This document shows, one piece after another, positions 1-5,922 of a DNA stretch of 6,263 nucleotides. The position numbers were made by a program, and so were the translations under genes. How positions within the stretch are numbered: position 1 is the first letter of the stretch; each line of letters opens with the position of its first letter. The notes under the pieces are model-generated. The model was given only the letters and a program-made list of their open reading frames with translations, was not told the DNA's origin and ran no database searches. This stretch comes from Alphaproteobacteria bacterium (GTDB lineage: Bacteria > Pseudomonadota > Alphaproteobacteria > UBA1280 > UBA12223), in NCBI GenBank assembly GCA_003450915.1, contig DMEM01000164.1, positions 1 through 6,263 on the forward strand, written 5' to 3'.

Positions 1-26
1 TATTCTTCAAACTAAATTATAATATA

Positions 27-55
27 TTGAAAAAAAATCTATTTTGCTATATACT
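27..55 (+). promoter_or_regulatory. sigma70-like promoter of the TPR-bamB-der operon
   Basis: TTGAAA (27-32) and TATACT (50-55) are separated by exactly 17 bases, close to the housekeeping consensus. A TGC triplet at 45-47 precedes an overlapping alternative -10 (TATATA, 48-53). The predicted transcription start is near 62, giving an untranslated leader of about 45 bases. No other promoter of similar quality is visible before der, so it probably drives all three plus-strand genes. Seen by eye only; no transcript data. Confidence 0.6.
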
Positions 56-106
56 GTTGCATGAGTTTAAACTAAAAATCATAAATCTTATAAGGAACTA
101 AATAAA

Positions 107-736
107 ATGAATATTCTACAAGAAATTGATTCTACACTACATTATGAAAATCTAGAAAAAGCTTGGCATAAATATAAATATGCTTTTATGCTTACATTGG
201 TTGCTATTTTTGCAGGAGTTGCAGGATTCAATGCTTATAATTCTTCTGTTGAAAAACAGTCTAAAAATGATACAACTGTTATTTTTAAAGTAATTATGCA
301 AAAAGCACAATCAAATGACTATATTCAAGTTATTGAAAAGGCTTTAGAAGAACTAGAAACAACAGCCGGTGTTGAAACATTAAAACTTGAGCTTGCTAAA
401 ACATATAAAACTGAAGCAAAATTAGCTGAGTATGAAAAAACACTTAAAGAGCTTACATCTGCAAAAACTCAAGCTGTAAGACACATTAGCACTTACATGT
501 TAGCAGAACACTTTTTAGCAATAGATGCAAAAAAAGCAATTAAGTTTATTGATGAAGCTAAAGTTAAGAAAACAGCATTTACTTACGCACTATTACAAGA
601 AATTAAAGCTATGGCTTTAACTAAAAAAGGTGATAAAGTTGCTGCTAAAGTTATCTATAATGCTCTAATCGCAAATTCTAACCTACCTGCAAATGTTCAA
701 GCAAGAGCAAAAATGAAACTAGCTCAAATTAAATAA
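107..736 (+). CDS. membrane-anchored TPR-like protein (YfgM / TPR_21 type)
   Basis: A 209-residue protein with a short cytoplasmic N-terminus, one membrane segment at about residues 25-44 (hydrophobic, Ala/Gly/Phe rich) and a long helical, Lys/Glu/Ala-rich C-terminal domain that should lie in the periplasm. The pattern of repeated amphipathic helices (for example residues 60-90, 95-120 and 170-205) and the gene order directly before bamB and der match the YfgM-like tetratricopeptide family (Pfam TPR_21), whose E. coli member associates with the SecYEG/PpiD translocon side. The start is supported by AAGGA at 92-96, ten bases before the ATG. The stop codon overlaps the ribosome binding site of bamB, indicating one transcript and probable translational coupling. 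Family membership rests on architecture and context rather than a signature motif; the exact role here is inferred. Confidence 0.75.
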   Translation: MNILQEIDSTLHYENLEKAWHKYKYAFMLTLVAIFAGVAGFNAYNSSVEKQSKNDTTVIFKVIMQKAQSNDYIQVIEKALEELETTAGVETLKLELAKTYKTEAKLAEYEKTLKELTSAKTQAVRHISTYMLAEHFLAIDAKKAIKFIDEAKVKKTAFTYALLQEIKAMALTKKGDKVAAKVIYNALIANSNLPANVQARAKMKLAQIK

Positions 737-746
737 GGACTAAACA

Positions 747-2063
747 ATGCTACAAAAAGCTTTATTAACAGTTTTAAGCTTAACATTTATTACTGCATGT
801 GCAGAAAAACAAAAAGTTAAGCTTGAAGGTGAAAGAATTACAATTAAACCTGAGCAAACAATGCTACAAGCTGATTTATCATTAGCTGATTTAAAGGTAA
901 TTCTGCCAACTCAAATTAACTATCAAGATTGGACACAAGAAGGCGGATTTGCAGATCACGCACCTCTGCATCCAAAAATGGATAAAGTTGTTAAGAAAGC
1001 TTGGAAAAAAAGCGTTGGTTCAGTTTTAAAAAGCTACCAAAGCTTTAGCTCTAGCCCTATTATATTTAATAATACGTTATACAACATTAATACAGACCAT
1101 GAAATTATCGCTTTAGATACTAAAACAGGTAAAAAGAAGTGGGATCTTGAACTTGAATCTGAACTTGATTCAGACCAAGTTATTACTCCTGGTGCTCTAG
1201 CAATTGATGGCACAAGCTTAATTGCTGTTTTAGGATCTGGCGATTTATATTCTATCAACCTTGTAAGCAAAAAAATCAACTGGCATAAAAATCTAAATGA
1301 GCCAGTTCGTTCTGCTCCAACAATAAAAGACGGACAAGTATTTATTAATTCTTTAAATAATAAACTTTCTGTTTTTGATATTGCAAATGGTAACTTAATT
1401 TGGACTCATACAGGCTTGAATGAAAAACTAACTATTTTAGGTGATTCAAGCCCTGCTATTGGTCAAAACATTGTTGTTGTAACGTATTCAAGTGGTGAAA
1501 TCTATGCTTTAGATGTTAAAACAGGTGGAGAAATCTGGTCTGATACTCTAGCAAGTACTGCTACATTTGACCTTTCAGAAAATATTTTAGATGTTGTTGC
1601 ATCCCCTGTTATTGTTGGCAACTACTTACACGTTGTTAACTATAATGGTAAACTTTCAACATTTAGACTGAAAACTGGTCAAAAAATTTGGACAAGGAAT
1701 GTTTCATCTGTAACAACTCCATGGGTTGCTGGTAATAGTATTTTTATCGTAGCTGAAAATGGTCTACTTGCTTGTATTTATAAAAACACAGGTCAAGTTA
1801 AATGGGTTGTTAACCTAAATGAAACTATGCATGCTAAATTAGATAAAGAAGATAAAGAAAATCCAATCTTTACATCTCCTCTTTTAGCTGGTAATCGTAT
1901 TGTTGTTGCATCAAATAAAGGCTTTATTGCTAGCTTTGACCCAAACAACGGAGACATATCTGCATCTGTAAACATTAAAGAAAGCATTTCAGTAAATCCA
2001 ATTGTTGCTGATGGTGCCCTTTACTTTTTAACAGACAGAGCCAATATTATCTCTTACAGATAA
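747..2063 (+). CDS. bamB: outer membrane assembly lipoprotein BamB (PQQ-like beta-propeller)
   Basis: A 438-residue protein starting with a lipoprotein signal peptide: Lys at residue 4, a hydrophobic core, then a lipobox ITAC with the lipidated cysteine at residue 18. After a linker, residues 61-90 carry the W-x-Q-x-G-G...H segment typical of alphaproteobacterial BamB proteins. From about residue 84 onward come propeller blades, each ending in a PQQ-type motif such as ALDTKTGKKKW, VFDIANGNLIW, ALDVKTGGEIW and TFRLKTGQKIW. Seven such blade ends are visible, consistent with an eight-bladed propeller closed by the N-terminal strand. BamB is known as the beta-propeller lipoprotein of the BAM complex that inserts beta-barrel proteins into the outer membrane. 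The ribosome site TAAGGA (734-739) lies over the stop of the upstream gene, seven bases before the ATG. Length is slightly above that of E. coli BamB (about 390 residues). Confidence 0.92.
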   Translation: MLQKALLTVLSLTFITACAEKQKVKLEGERITIKPEQTMLQADLSLADLKVILPTQINYQDWTQEGGFADHAPLHPKMDKVVKKAWKKSVGSVLKSYQSFSSSPIIFNNTLYNINTDHEIIALDTKTGKKKWDLELESELDSDQVITPGALAIDGTSLIAVLGSGDLYSINLVSKKINWHKNLNEPVRSAPTIKDGQVFINSLNNKLSVFDIANGNLIWTHTGLNEKLTILGDSSPAIGQNIVVVTYSSGEIYALDVKTGGEIWSDTLASTATFDLSENILDVVASPVIVGNYLHVVNYNGKLSTFRLKTGQKIWTRNVSSVTTPWVAGNSIFIVAENGLLACIYKNTGQVKWVVNLNETMHAKLDKEDKENPIFTSPLLAGNRIVVASNKGFIASFDPNNGDISASVNIKESISVNPIVADGALYFLTDRANIISYR

Positions 2064-2109
2064 AACTATAGATATTTAATAGATATAAAATTAAGGAAAA
2101 AATTATTTT

Positions 2110-3741
2110 ATGAAAACTGCAAAAATTGCAATTATCGGACGCCCCAATGTTGGCAAGTCGTCTTTATTTAACCTGCTTTTAAAAAGAAAAGCAGCAATTG
2201 TTGAAAATACACCAGGAATTACAAGAGACCGTAACTACGCTGAAGTAGAAAACAACGGTACTTTATTACAACTTATTGATACAGCAGGTATTGAAAACTT
2301 TACTGACGATGATTTAGCTAAAAGAATGAACGAAGTTTCAAAATATGCTATTAAAGAAGCTGATGCTATTGTTCTAATTATTGATGGCCGTGACGGTATT
2401 GTTGGTGAAGATGAGCAACTAGCTACAATCTTACAAAAAAGTAACCGCCCTGTTTATGTTGCCATTAACAAATGCGACTTAAACTCTGCTGAAAGCGTAA
2501 AGTATGAAGCTTATGCATTAGGCTTTGGAGAACCACTAATGATTTCTGTTGAGCACAACAGAGGTATTAAAGAACTTAAAAAAGTTCTATTTGATTTTAC
2601 ATTAGAACTTAATGAAGAATCTGAAGAAGACCAAACAAAACAAGATTTACTACAAAAGAAAAATGAAGTTATTTTCACAGGTGGTAAGCTAGATAAGAAC
2701 CAAATGAAAAAAGCTTTAAAAGAAGCTGAACTTTTATTTGAAGAAAATGTTGTATTAAACGATACTACTGACTATGAAGCTATGAATGAAGAGCTTGAAG
2801 AAGAAACAGAAGTAGATGATGATAAATGGCTAGAAGAAGCTGAAAATGAATCAATTGGTGATGAAAAAGCTCCGATTGAGAACTTCCCTATTCGTTTAAC
2901 TATTGTTGGTCGTCCGAATGCTGGTAAGTCAACTATTATTAATGCTCTAACAACTCAACAAAGAATGTTAACAGGTGATGAGGCTGGTCTAACTCGTGAA
3001 AGTATCGCTACTTTATGGGAATATGAAGGTCAAAGAATCGAACTAGTTGATACAGCGGGTGTTCGTAAAAAAGCAAAAGTTGCTGCAGAGATTGAAGAAA
3101 TGTCTGTAACTTCAACAATGCGTTCTATTAGAGCTGCTGATGTTGTATGTTTAATGATTGATTCTCAAACTGGTATTCAAACACAAGACAGAGTTATTGC
3201 ATCTCGTGCTATTGAAAATGGTAAGCCTCTTGTTATTGTATTAAACAAATGGGATATTATTGACAATAAAGATGAAATTAGAGCACAAGCAAGAGAGATT
3301 GTAGATTACAAAATCACACAGATTAAAGAAATCCCAATATTAACTCTTTCAGCTCTAACAGCTAGAGGTGTTCACAAGCTTATGCCTCAGGTTATTGACT
3401 TATACCTTAGAAGTAAATCTAGAATCCCTACTGGTGAGCTAAACGTACTTGTTAAACAACTTATTTCATATCACACTCCTCCTAGAAGAAGAAACCGTGA
3501 GATTAAGATTAAATACGTTACTCAAATTGATATTAAGCCACCTACACTTGCTATTTGGGCTAACATGCCTGAAGAGATCCCTTCAAGCTATATGCGTTAC
3601 CTAGAAAACGGTATTAGAGAGGTTTATGAGCTAGATGGTATTCCTTTAGAATTTAAGCCACGTAATACAATTAACCCATATGCTGGTAAAAAAGCAACTC
3701 ATTTAAGAAACAACGGTAGACCTCAAAAATCTACAAGATAA
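2110..3741 (+). CDS. der: ribosome-assembly GTPase Der (EngA) with long acidic inter-domain linker
   Basis: A 543-residue protein with two tandem GTPase domains and a C-terminal KH-like domain, the arrangement unique to Der, which acts in maturation of the 50S subunit. Domain 1: P-loop GRPNVGKSS (10-18), DTAG (57-60), NKCD (120-123), SVEHNRG (146-152). Domain 2: GRPNAGKST (267-275), DTAG (314-317), NKWD (379-382), SALTARG (414-420). The KH-like region follows (about 430-525), with the conserved Y-x-x-N-x-I-R-E-x-Y helix near 498-506. The protein is longer than usual (about 440-490 in most bacteria) because residues 165-258 form an extended linker, half of whose residues 221-250 are acidic. 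All nucleotide-binding motifs are intact, so the gene looks functional. AAGGA at 2093-2097 is the likely ribosome site, with a rather long 12-base spacing. It lies 46 bases after bamB and is probably the last gene of the operon. Confidence 0.96.
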   Translation: MKTAKIAIIGRPNVGKSSLFNLLLKRKAAIVENTPGITRDRNYAEVENNGTLLQLIDTAGIENFTDDDLAKRMNEVSKYAIKEADAIVLIIDGRDGIVGEDEQLATILQKSNRPVYVAINKCDLNSAESVKYEAYALGFGEPLMISVEHNRGIKELKKVLFDFTLELNEESEEDQTKQDLLQKKNEVIFTGGKLDKNQMKKALKEAELLFEENVVLNDTTDYEAMNEELEEETEVDDDKWLEEAENESIGDEKAPIENFPIRLTIVGRPNAGKSTIINALTTQQRMLTGDEAGLTRESIATLWEYEGQRIELVDTAGVRKKAKVAAEIEEMSVTSTMRSIRAADVVCLMIDSQTGIQTQDRVIASRAIENGKPLVIVLNKWDIIDNKDEIRAQAREIVDYKITQIKEIPILTLSALTARGVHKLMPQVIDLYLRSKSRIPTGELNVLVKQLISYHTPPRRRNREIKIKYVTQIDIKPPTLAIWANMPEEIPSSYMRYLENGIREVYELDGIPLEFKPRNTINPYAGKKATHLRNNGRPQKSTR

Positions 3742-3753
3742 TTTAAAGATAAT

Positions 3754-3780
3754 AAAAAACCTCCGATTTGGAGGTTTTTT
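3754..3780. terminator. bidirectional rho-independent terminator between der and the pilin genes
   Basis: A perfect 11-base-pair inverted repeat, AAAAAACCTCC (3754-3764) with GGAGGTTTTTT (3770-3780), encloses a five-base loop. A T-run follows the stem on the plus strand, and the A-run before it gives a T-run on the minus strand. It lies 12 bases after the der stop and 16 bases beyond the end of the convergent pilin gene, so it can end transcripts from both sides. Confidence 0.9.
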
Positions 3781-3796
3781 TGATATATATAGATAA

Positions 3797-4504
3797 TTAA
3801 ACTTTAGGTCTGATAAAGTAATATATAGCACCTAGAAAATATCTTATGTTACCATTCATGGCATCTACACTTCCATCAACCTTTGTATCAACGCCATTAA
3901 TTAAATCGGTATCAGATATAGCTATAGATGCGACCCAAACACCACAAGGAACATTTACCACACAATCTATATCTCCTGAAACTGTAGATCCTGTCCAGTC
4001 ATTTGATCTAAGCTGTGAAATAAAGAATCTATGACTACTGGTGGTATTTTCAAAACCAAAACCAAATATATCATAAGGCAAATAAGGTCCCTTCCAGCCT
4101 TTTTTATTTTCACTGTTTACTATTAATTCATCAGCACTTCTTAAACTGTTACCAGGTGAACCTTCAGATAATGGATACCCCACATCTAAAAAATATTGTT
4201 CTTCTGCTTTTGCAATCTCACGTAACTCATTTAAATAAGCAACAGTTTTAGCTTCTTGAATTGCACTATAAAGCGCTGCACCACTTATTACCGACAATGC
4301 CCCAAATATTGCTAAAGCAATTCTAGCATCAAGACCAAACATTGCACCTTTGGCAGTTAGTACTCTCGTCGCTTGCTGACCTTCGACTAACCTAAAGGTA
4401 AGTCTACGAAGCCTCATTAAAAACAATCCCCCAGATTGTTTTCTTAACCCTCGAGCTTCAAGCCCTAACATCGCACCTTTTTTAGTTAATTTTTTTACAA
4501 GCAT
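3797..4504 (-). CDS. type IV prepilin / GspG-like pseudopilin with an expanded leader
   Basis: A 235-residue protein. Residues 52-59 (KGAMFGLD) form a prepilin-like processing region followed by a hydrophobic helix (about 62-82), then an amphipathic helix, YFLDVG (104-109), GWKGPYL (136-142) and a globular end. GWKGPYL recalls the W-x-G-P-Y-L stretch of the major pseudopilin GspG. The GVDTKVDG...GNIRY part (204-222) resembles the ID-x-K-x-D-G...G-N-x-R ending seen in many pilin-like proteins. C181 and C187 could form a disulphide. The start is supported by AGGAG at 4513-4517, eight bases upstream. The leader is abnormally long because residues 6-48 duplicate and expand the prepilin-site region (see repeat entries). 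It lies 14 bases downstream of a paralogous gene and is probably cotranscribed with it. No secretion ATPase, peptidase or secretin is in the window, so pilus versus type II secretion is undecided. Confidence 0.75.
   Translation of the reverse strand: MLVKKLTKKGAMLGLEARGLRKQSGGLFLMRLRRLTFRLVEGQQATRVLTAKGAMFGLDARIALAIFGALSVISGAALYSAIQEAKTVAYLNELREIAKAEEQYFLDVGYPLSEGSPGNSLRSADELIVNSENKKGWKGPYLPYDIFGFGFENTTSSHRFFISQLRSNDWTGSTVSGDIDCVVNVPCGVWVASIAISDTDLINGVDTKVDGSVDAMNGNIRYFLGAIYYFIRPKV
4322..4351 (-). repeat. prepilin-site direct repeat, copy 2 (functional position)
   Basis: Thirty bases encoding KGAMFGLDAR (residues 52-61), directly before the hydrophobic helix. It matches the upstream copy at 4451-4480 in 25 of 30 bases; the repeat period is 129 bases. 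This copy occupies the same position relative to the helix as in the neighbouring pilin gene, so it is taken as the ancestral, working site. Confidence 0.75.
4381..4411. repeat. imperfect inverted repeat inside the inserted segment
   Basis: CTTCG (4381-4385) pairs with CGAAG (4407-4411), ACT (4386-4388) with AGT (4401-4403) and ACC (4390-4392) with GGT (4397-4399). One A/A mismatch and a three-base bulge interrupt the stem, and the loop is TAAA. It is moderately stable and lies within coding sequence. Confidence 0.55.
4420..4442. repeat. perfect 9-bp hairpin inside the inserted segment
   Basis: AAAACAATC (4420-4428) and GATTGTTTT (4434-4442) are exact reverse complements around a five-base loop. 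On the minus-strand transcript the next pair (4443 with 4419) would be a G-U wobble. The structure is unlikely to be a terminator because it sits within the open reading frame of the pilin gene. Confidence 0.7.
4451..4480 (-). repeat. prepilin-site direct repeat, copy 1 (leader copy)
   Basis: Thirty bases encoding KGAMLGLEAR (residues 9-18), 25 of 30 bases identical to 4322-4351. It is followed not by a hydrophobic helix but by a basic stretch, so it cannot itself make a normal pilin N-terminus. It may be the remnant of the original site or part of the inserted unit. Confidence 0.7.
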
Positions 4505-4518
4505 CCTTCTTTCTCCTA

Positions 4519-5136
4519 TTATTTTAATGTCATAACTGTTTTATATAGCCTATAGCTTGTTGTTATATTTACAAGAGAAAAGCCTACCTTATTATTTGAA
4601 TCATAAGGACTTAAAAAGTTTGAAGTTAATAAATCAGCAAGAGGCTTTCCGGTTAACTCTTTAGCTACACCTTCTGCTGTAGCTTTATTAAGACAGTTTA
4701 ATTCCAAAATATAATCAGTTCCATACCCATTTGTGTTTGTTACCCCTCTAAATCTTAGCATATTTCCGGTTCCACCATCACTACAATTAGTTCCAAAAGG
4801 ATAATTTAATGAAGGGTATGTTACACCATCATCTGGCTTAAAAACTTCATAAGATAAATACGGACCTTTCCAACCTGCTACTCCAGGATTTTCTATTAAG
4901 GAAATAACATTTAAAAGGCCTGAGCCTTTTTTACTCTCTTTAAAAACCTCTCCTGTATCAAGATAATAAGCCTCAAAAGATTTAATAGCTTCTATTGCCG
5001 ATGTTACTGCTTGTGTTGTTTTTGCTTTTTGAATCGCCGAATATAATGCTGCACCAGAGATCACTGATAAAGCTCCGAATATTGCTAATGCGATTCTCGC
5101 ATCAAGACCAAACATAGCGCCCTTTTTTATAATCAT
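4519..5136 (-). CDS. type IV prepilin / GspG-like pseudopilin with short leader
   Basis: A 205-residue protein when started at 5136. A short basic leader MIIKKGA is followed by MFGLD and a hydrophobic helix (about residues 14-35), then a helix, YYLDTG (57-62), GWKGPYL (88-94) and a globular C-terminal part with C118 and C148. The pattern is the same as in the downstream pilin gene, and residues 6-36 are identical to it, while the remainder is strongly diverged. Start choice: a near-ideal GGAGG (5144-5148) lies seven bases before this ATG. The frame is open further upstream to an ATG at 5226, but that start would fall inside the rpmA terminator and has no ribosome site. GWKGPYL suggests a GspG-like pseudopilin (inference). 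It is the first gene of a two-gene pilin unit. Confidence 0.75.
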   Translation of the reverse strand: MIIKKGAMFGLDARIALAIFGALSVISGAALYSAIQKAKTTQAVTSAIEAIKSFEAYYLDTGEVFKESKKGSGLLNVISLIENPGVAGWKGPYLSYEVFKPDDGVTYPSLNYPFGTNCSDGGTGNMLRFRGVTNTNGYGTDYILELNCLNKATAEGVAKELTGKPLADLLTSNFLSPYDSNNKVGFSLVNITTSYRLYKTVMTLK

Positions 5137-5143
5137 ATCAGCC

Positions 5144-5148
5144 CCTCC
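5144..5148 (-). promoter_or_regulatory. ribosome binding site fixing the pilin start at 5136
   Basis: GGAGG on the minus strand, seven bases before the ATG at 5136. It is among the strongest ribosome sites in the window and decides against the longer reading frame beginning at 5226. Confidence 0.8.
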
Positions 5149-5155
5149 ATATTTT

Positions 5156-5161
5156 ATTATA
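5156..5161 (-). promoter_or_regulatory. possible -10 element of the pilin genes
   Basis: TATAAT on the minus strand between the rpmA terminator and the first pilin gene. No convincing -35 is found at the right distance, and the implied transcript start would be only about 13 bases from the ATG. Some promoter is expected in 5137-5205 because the preceding operon is terminated, but this exact site is uncertain. Confidence 0.25.
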
Positions 5162-5205
5162 TCTATTATGTAATAAGATAACATAAAAAGACTGACCATA
5201 ACAAC

Positions 5206-5235
5206 AAAAAAGAGGCTGCTAAGCAACCTCTTTTT
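5206..5235 (-). terminator. rho-independent terminator of rplU-rpmA
   Basis: A stem of 5223-5235 with 5207-5219 around a three-base loop (5220-5222), followed on the minus strand by a U-rich tail. In the minus-strand RNA the pair between 5226 and 5216 is a U-G wobble, so the stem is continuous, whereas the plus-strand RNA would have a C/A mismatch there. This asymmetry agrees with its use by the minus-strand operon. It begins 14 bases after the rpmA stop. Confidence 0.85.
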
Positions 5236-5248
5236 ATAATTTTATCAA

Positions 5249-5497
5249 TTAGATAACATTTACAAATGTTCTGTTTTTGTAACCTTTTGAAAAGTTTACT
5301 GAACCTTCTGTTAATGCATATATTGTGTGGTCTTTACCCATACCCACGTTATCACCTGGGTGGAATTTAGTACCTCTTTGACGAACGATAATGTTACCTG
5401 AAATAACTTTCTCGCTACCAAATTTCTTAACGCCTAGTCTTCTACCTTCAGAATCTCTACCGTTACTAGATGAACCACCAGCTTTCTTATGTGCCAT
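5249..5497 (-). CDS. rpmA: 50S ribosomal protein L27
   Basis: An 82-residue protein with the L27 hallmark N-terminus MAHKKAGGSSSNGRDS followed by GRRLGVKK, the conserved IIVRQRGTKFHPG (36-48) and GMGKDHTIYAL (52-62). L27 sits on the large subunit, and its flexible N-terminus reaches toward the peptidyl-transferase centre. There is no Firmicutes-type cleavable N-terminal extension. The C-terminus is a few residues shorter than in many proteobacteria. AAGGAG (5505-5510) lies seven bases before the ATG. It is 23 bases downstream of rplU, the standard pairing, and the two are surely cotranscribed. Confidence 0.97.
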   Translation of the reverse strand: MAHKKAGGSSSNGRDSEGRRLGVKKFGSEKVISGNIIVRQRGTKFHPGDNVGMGKDHTIYALTEGSVNFSKGYKNRTFVNVI

Positions 5498-5520
5498 AAG
5501 TCTTCTCCTTTAAAATTTAA

Positions 5521-5835
5521 TTATGAAACTTTAATTTCACTAATTTTTAGAACAGTCAGCTGTTGACGGTGTCCATATTTTCTTCTATAACCTTGACGTC
5601 TGTTTTTCTTGAACACGATAACTTTGTTATCTTTAATTTGATCAATAACAGTCGCAGATACTGAAGCACCTTTAACTAAAGGTGTACCAACTGTAACATC
5701 TGCTTCGTTAGCTACCATTAGAACTTCTGTAAGTTCTACTGAGCCTTCTACTTCAGTGTCTAATTTTTCTACTTTAACGATGTCGCCTGCTTGTACTTTA
5801 AGCTGCTTACCACCGCATTTTACGATTGCGTACAT
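5521..5835 (-). CDS. rplU: 50S ribosomal protein L21
   Basis: A 104-residue protein of normal family length. It begins MYAIVKCGGKQLKV and has the L21 signature KKNRRQGYRRKYGHRQ (residues 77-92), the basic loop that binds 23S rRNA, followed by QLTVLKISEI. It is the first gene of the rplU-rpmA operon. Only a weak purine-rich stretch (GAGACGAGA) precedes the start, without a clear AGGAG, so initiation may be less dependent on Shine-Dalgarno pairing than for its neighbour. Confidence 0.97.
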   Translation of the reverse strand: MYAIVKCGGKQLKVQAGDIVKVEKLDTEVEGSVELTEVLMVANEADVTVGTPLVKGASVSATVIDQIKDNKVIVFKKNRRQGYRRKYGHRQQLTVLKISEIKVS

Positions 5836-5885
5836 GTAATTCTCGTCTCTATTTTATAAGTTATTATCTCACCAATGCAATTCTG

Positions 5886-5913
5886 ATTGTAGCTATTTTT
5901 TTCAAAAAGTCAA
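5886..5913 (-). promoter_or_regulatory. sigma70-like promoter of rplU-rpmA
   Basis: On the minus strand TTGACT (5913-5908) and TACAAT (5891-5886) are separated by 16 bases, one mismatch each from consensus. The predicted start is near 5879, giving a leader of about 44 bases before rplU. I see no stable leader hairpin resembling an autoregulatory site. Confidence 0.7.
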
Positions 5914-5922
5914 GGAACTTTA

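Larger units (their letters stand above)
4361..4450 (-). repeat. in-frame inserted palindromic segment in the pilin leader
   Basis: Ninety bases encoding residues 19-48 have no counterpart in the neighbouring pilin gene, whose leader is only about seven residues long. The encoded peptide is strongly basic (Arg/Lys-rich, for example LMRLRRLTFRLVEG). By my count 44 of the 100 bases at 4361-4460 are G or C, higher than the surrounding pilin sequence (18 of 60 at 4021-4080). It contains two inverted repeats (4381-4411 and 4420-4442) and leaves the reading frame open. In-gene palindromic elements that keep the frame are known from Rickettsia (RPE families). Membership of such a family is inference from structure, not from a sequence match. 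Confidence 0.5.

Noticed and set aside
18..23. TATAAT near the left edge as an additional promoter.
   Set aside because: The -35 position lies outside the window and such hexamers are frequent in AT-rich DNA; the 27-55 promoter is better.
1034..1279. Open frame of 81 residues on the minus strand.
   Set aside because: It is antisense to bamB, has no ribosome site or recognisable domain, and the overlapping BamB propeller motifs are clear.
1793..1987. Open frame of 64 residues on the minus strand.
   Set aside because: It is antisense to bamB and a low-complexity shadow without expression signals.
3846..4034. Open frame of 62 residues on the plus strand, Ser/Thr-rich.
   Set aside because: It is antisense to the C-terminal part of the pilin gene and has no ribosome site; the pilin frame is supported by its motifs and paralogue.
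4420..4442. Hairpin with T-run read as a transcription terminator inside the pilin gene.
   Set aside because: It lies within an intact frame directly after the start region and the gene continues with a full pilin body; an inserted repeat explains it better.
5137..5226. Longer N-terminus for the first pilin gene, adding a hydrophobic 30-residue stretch.
   Set aside because: The ATG at 5226 lies inside the rpmA terminator hairpin, has no ribosome site, and would bury the prepilin leader behind an extra membrane segment. The ATG at 5136 has GGAGG at seven bases.
5836..5880. A ribosomal-protein autoregulatory leader upstream of rplU.
   Set aside because: The leader is only about 44 bases and shows no stable stem-loop or resemblance to a described L21 leader.
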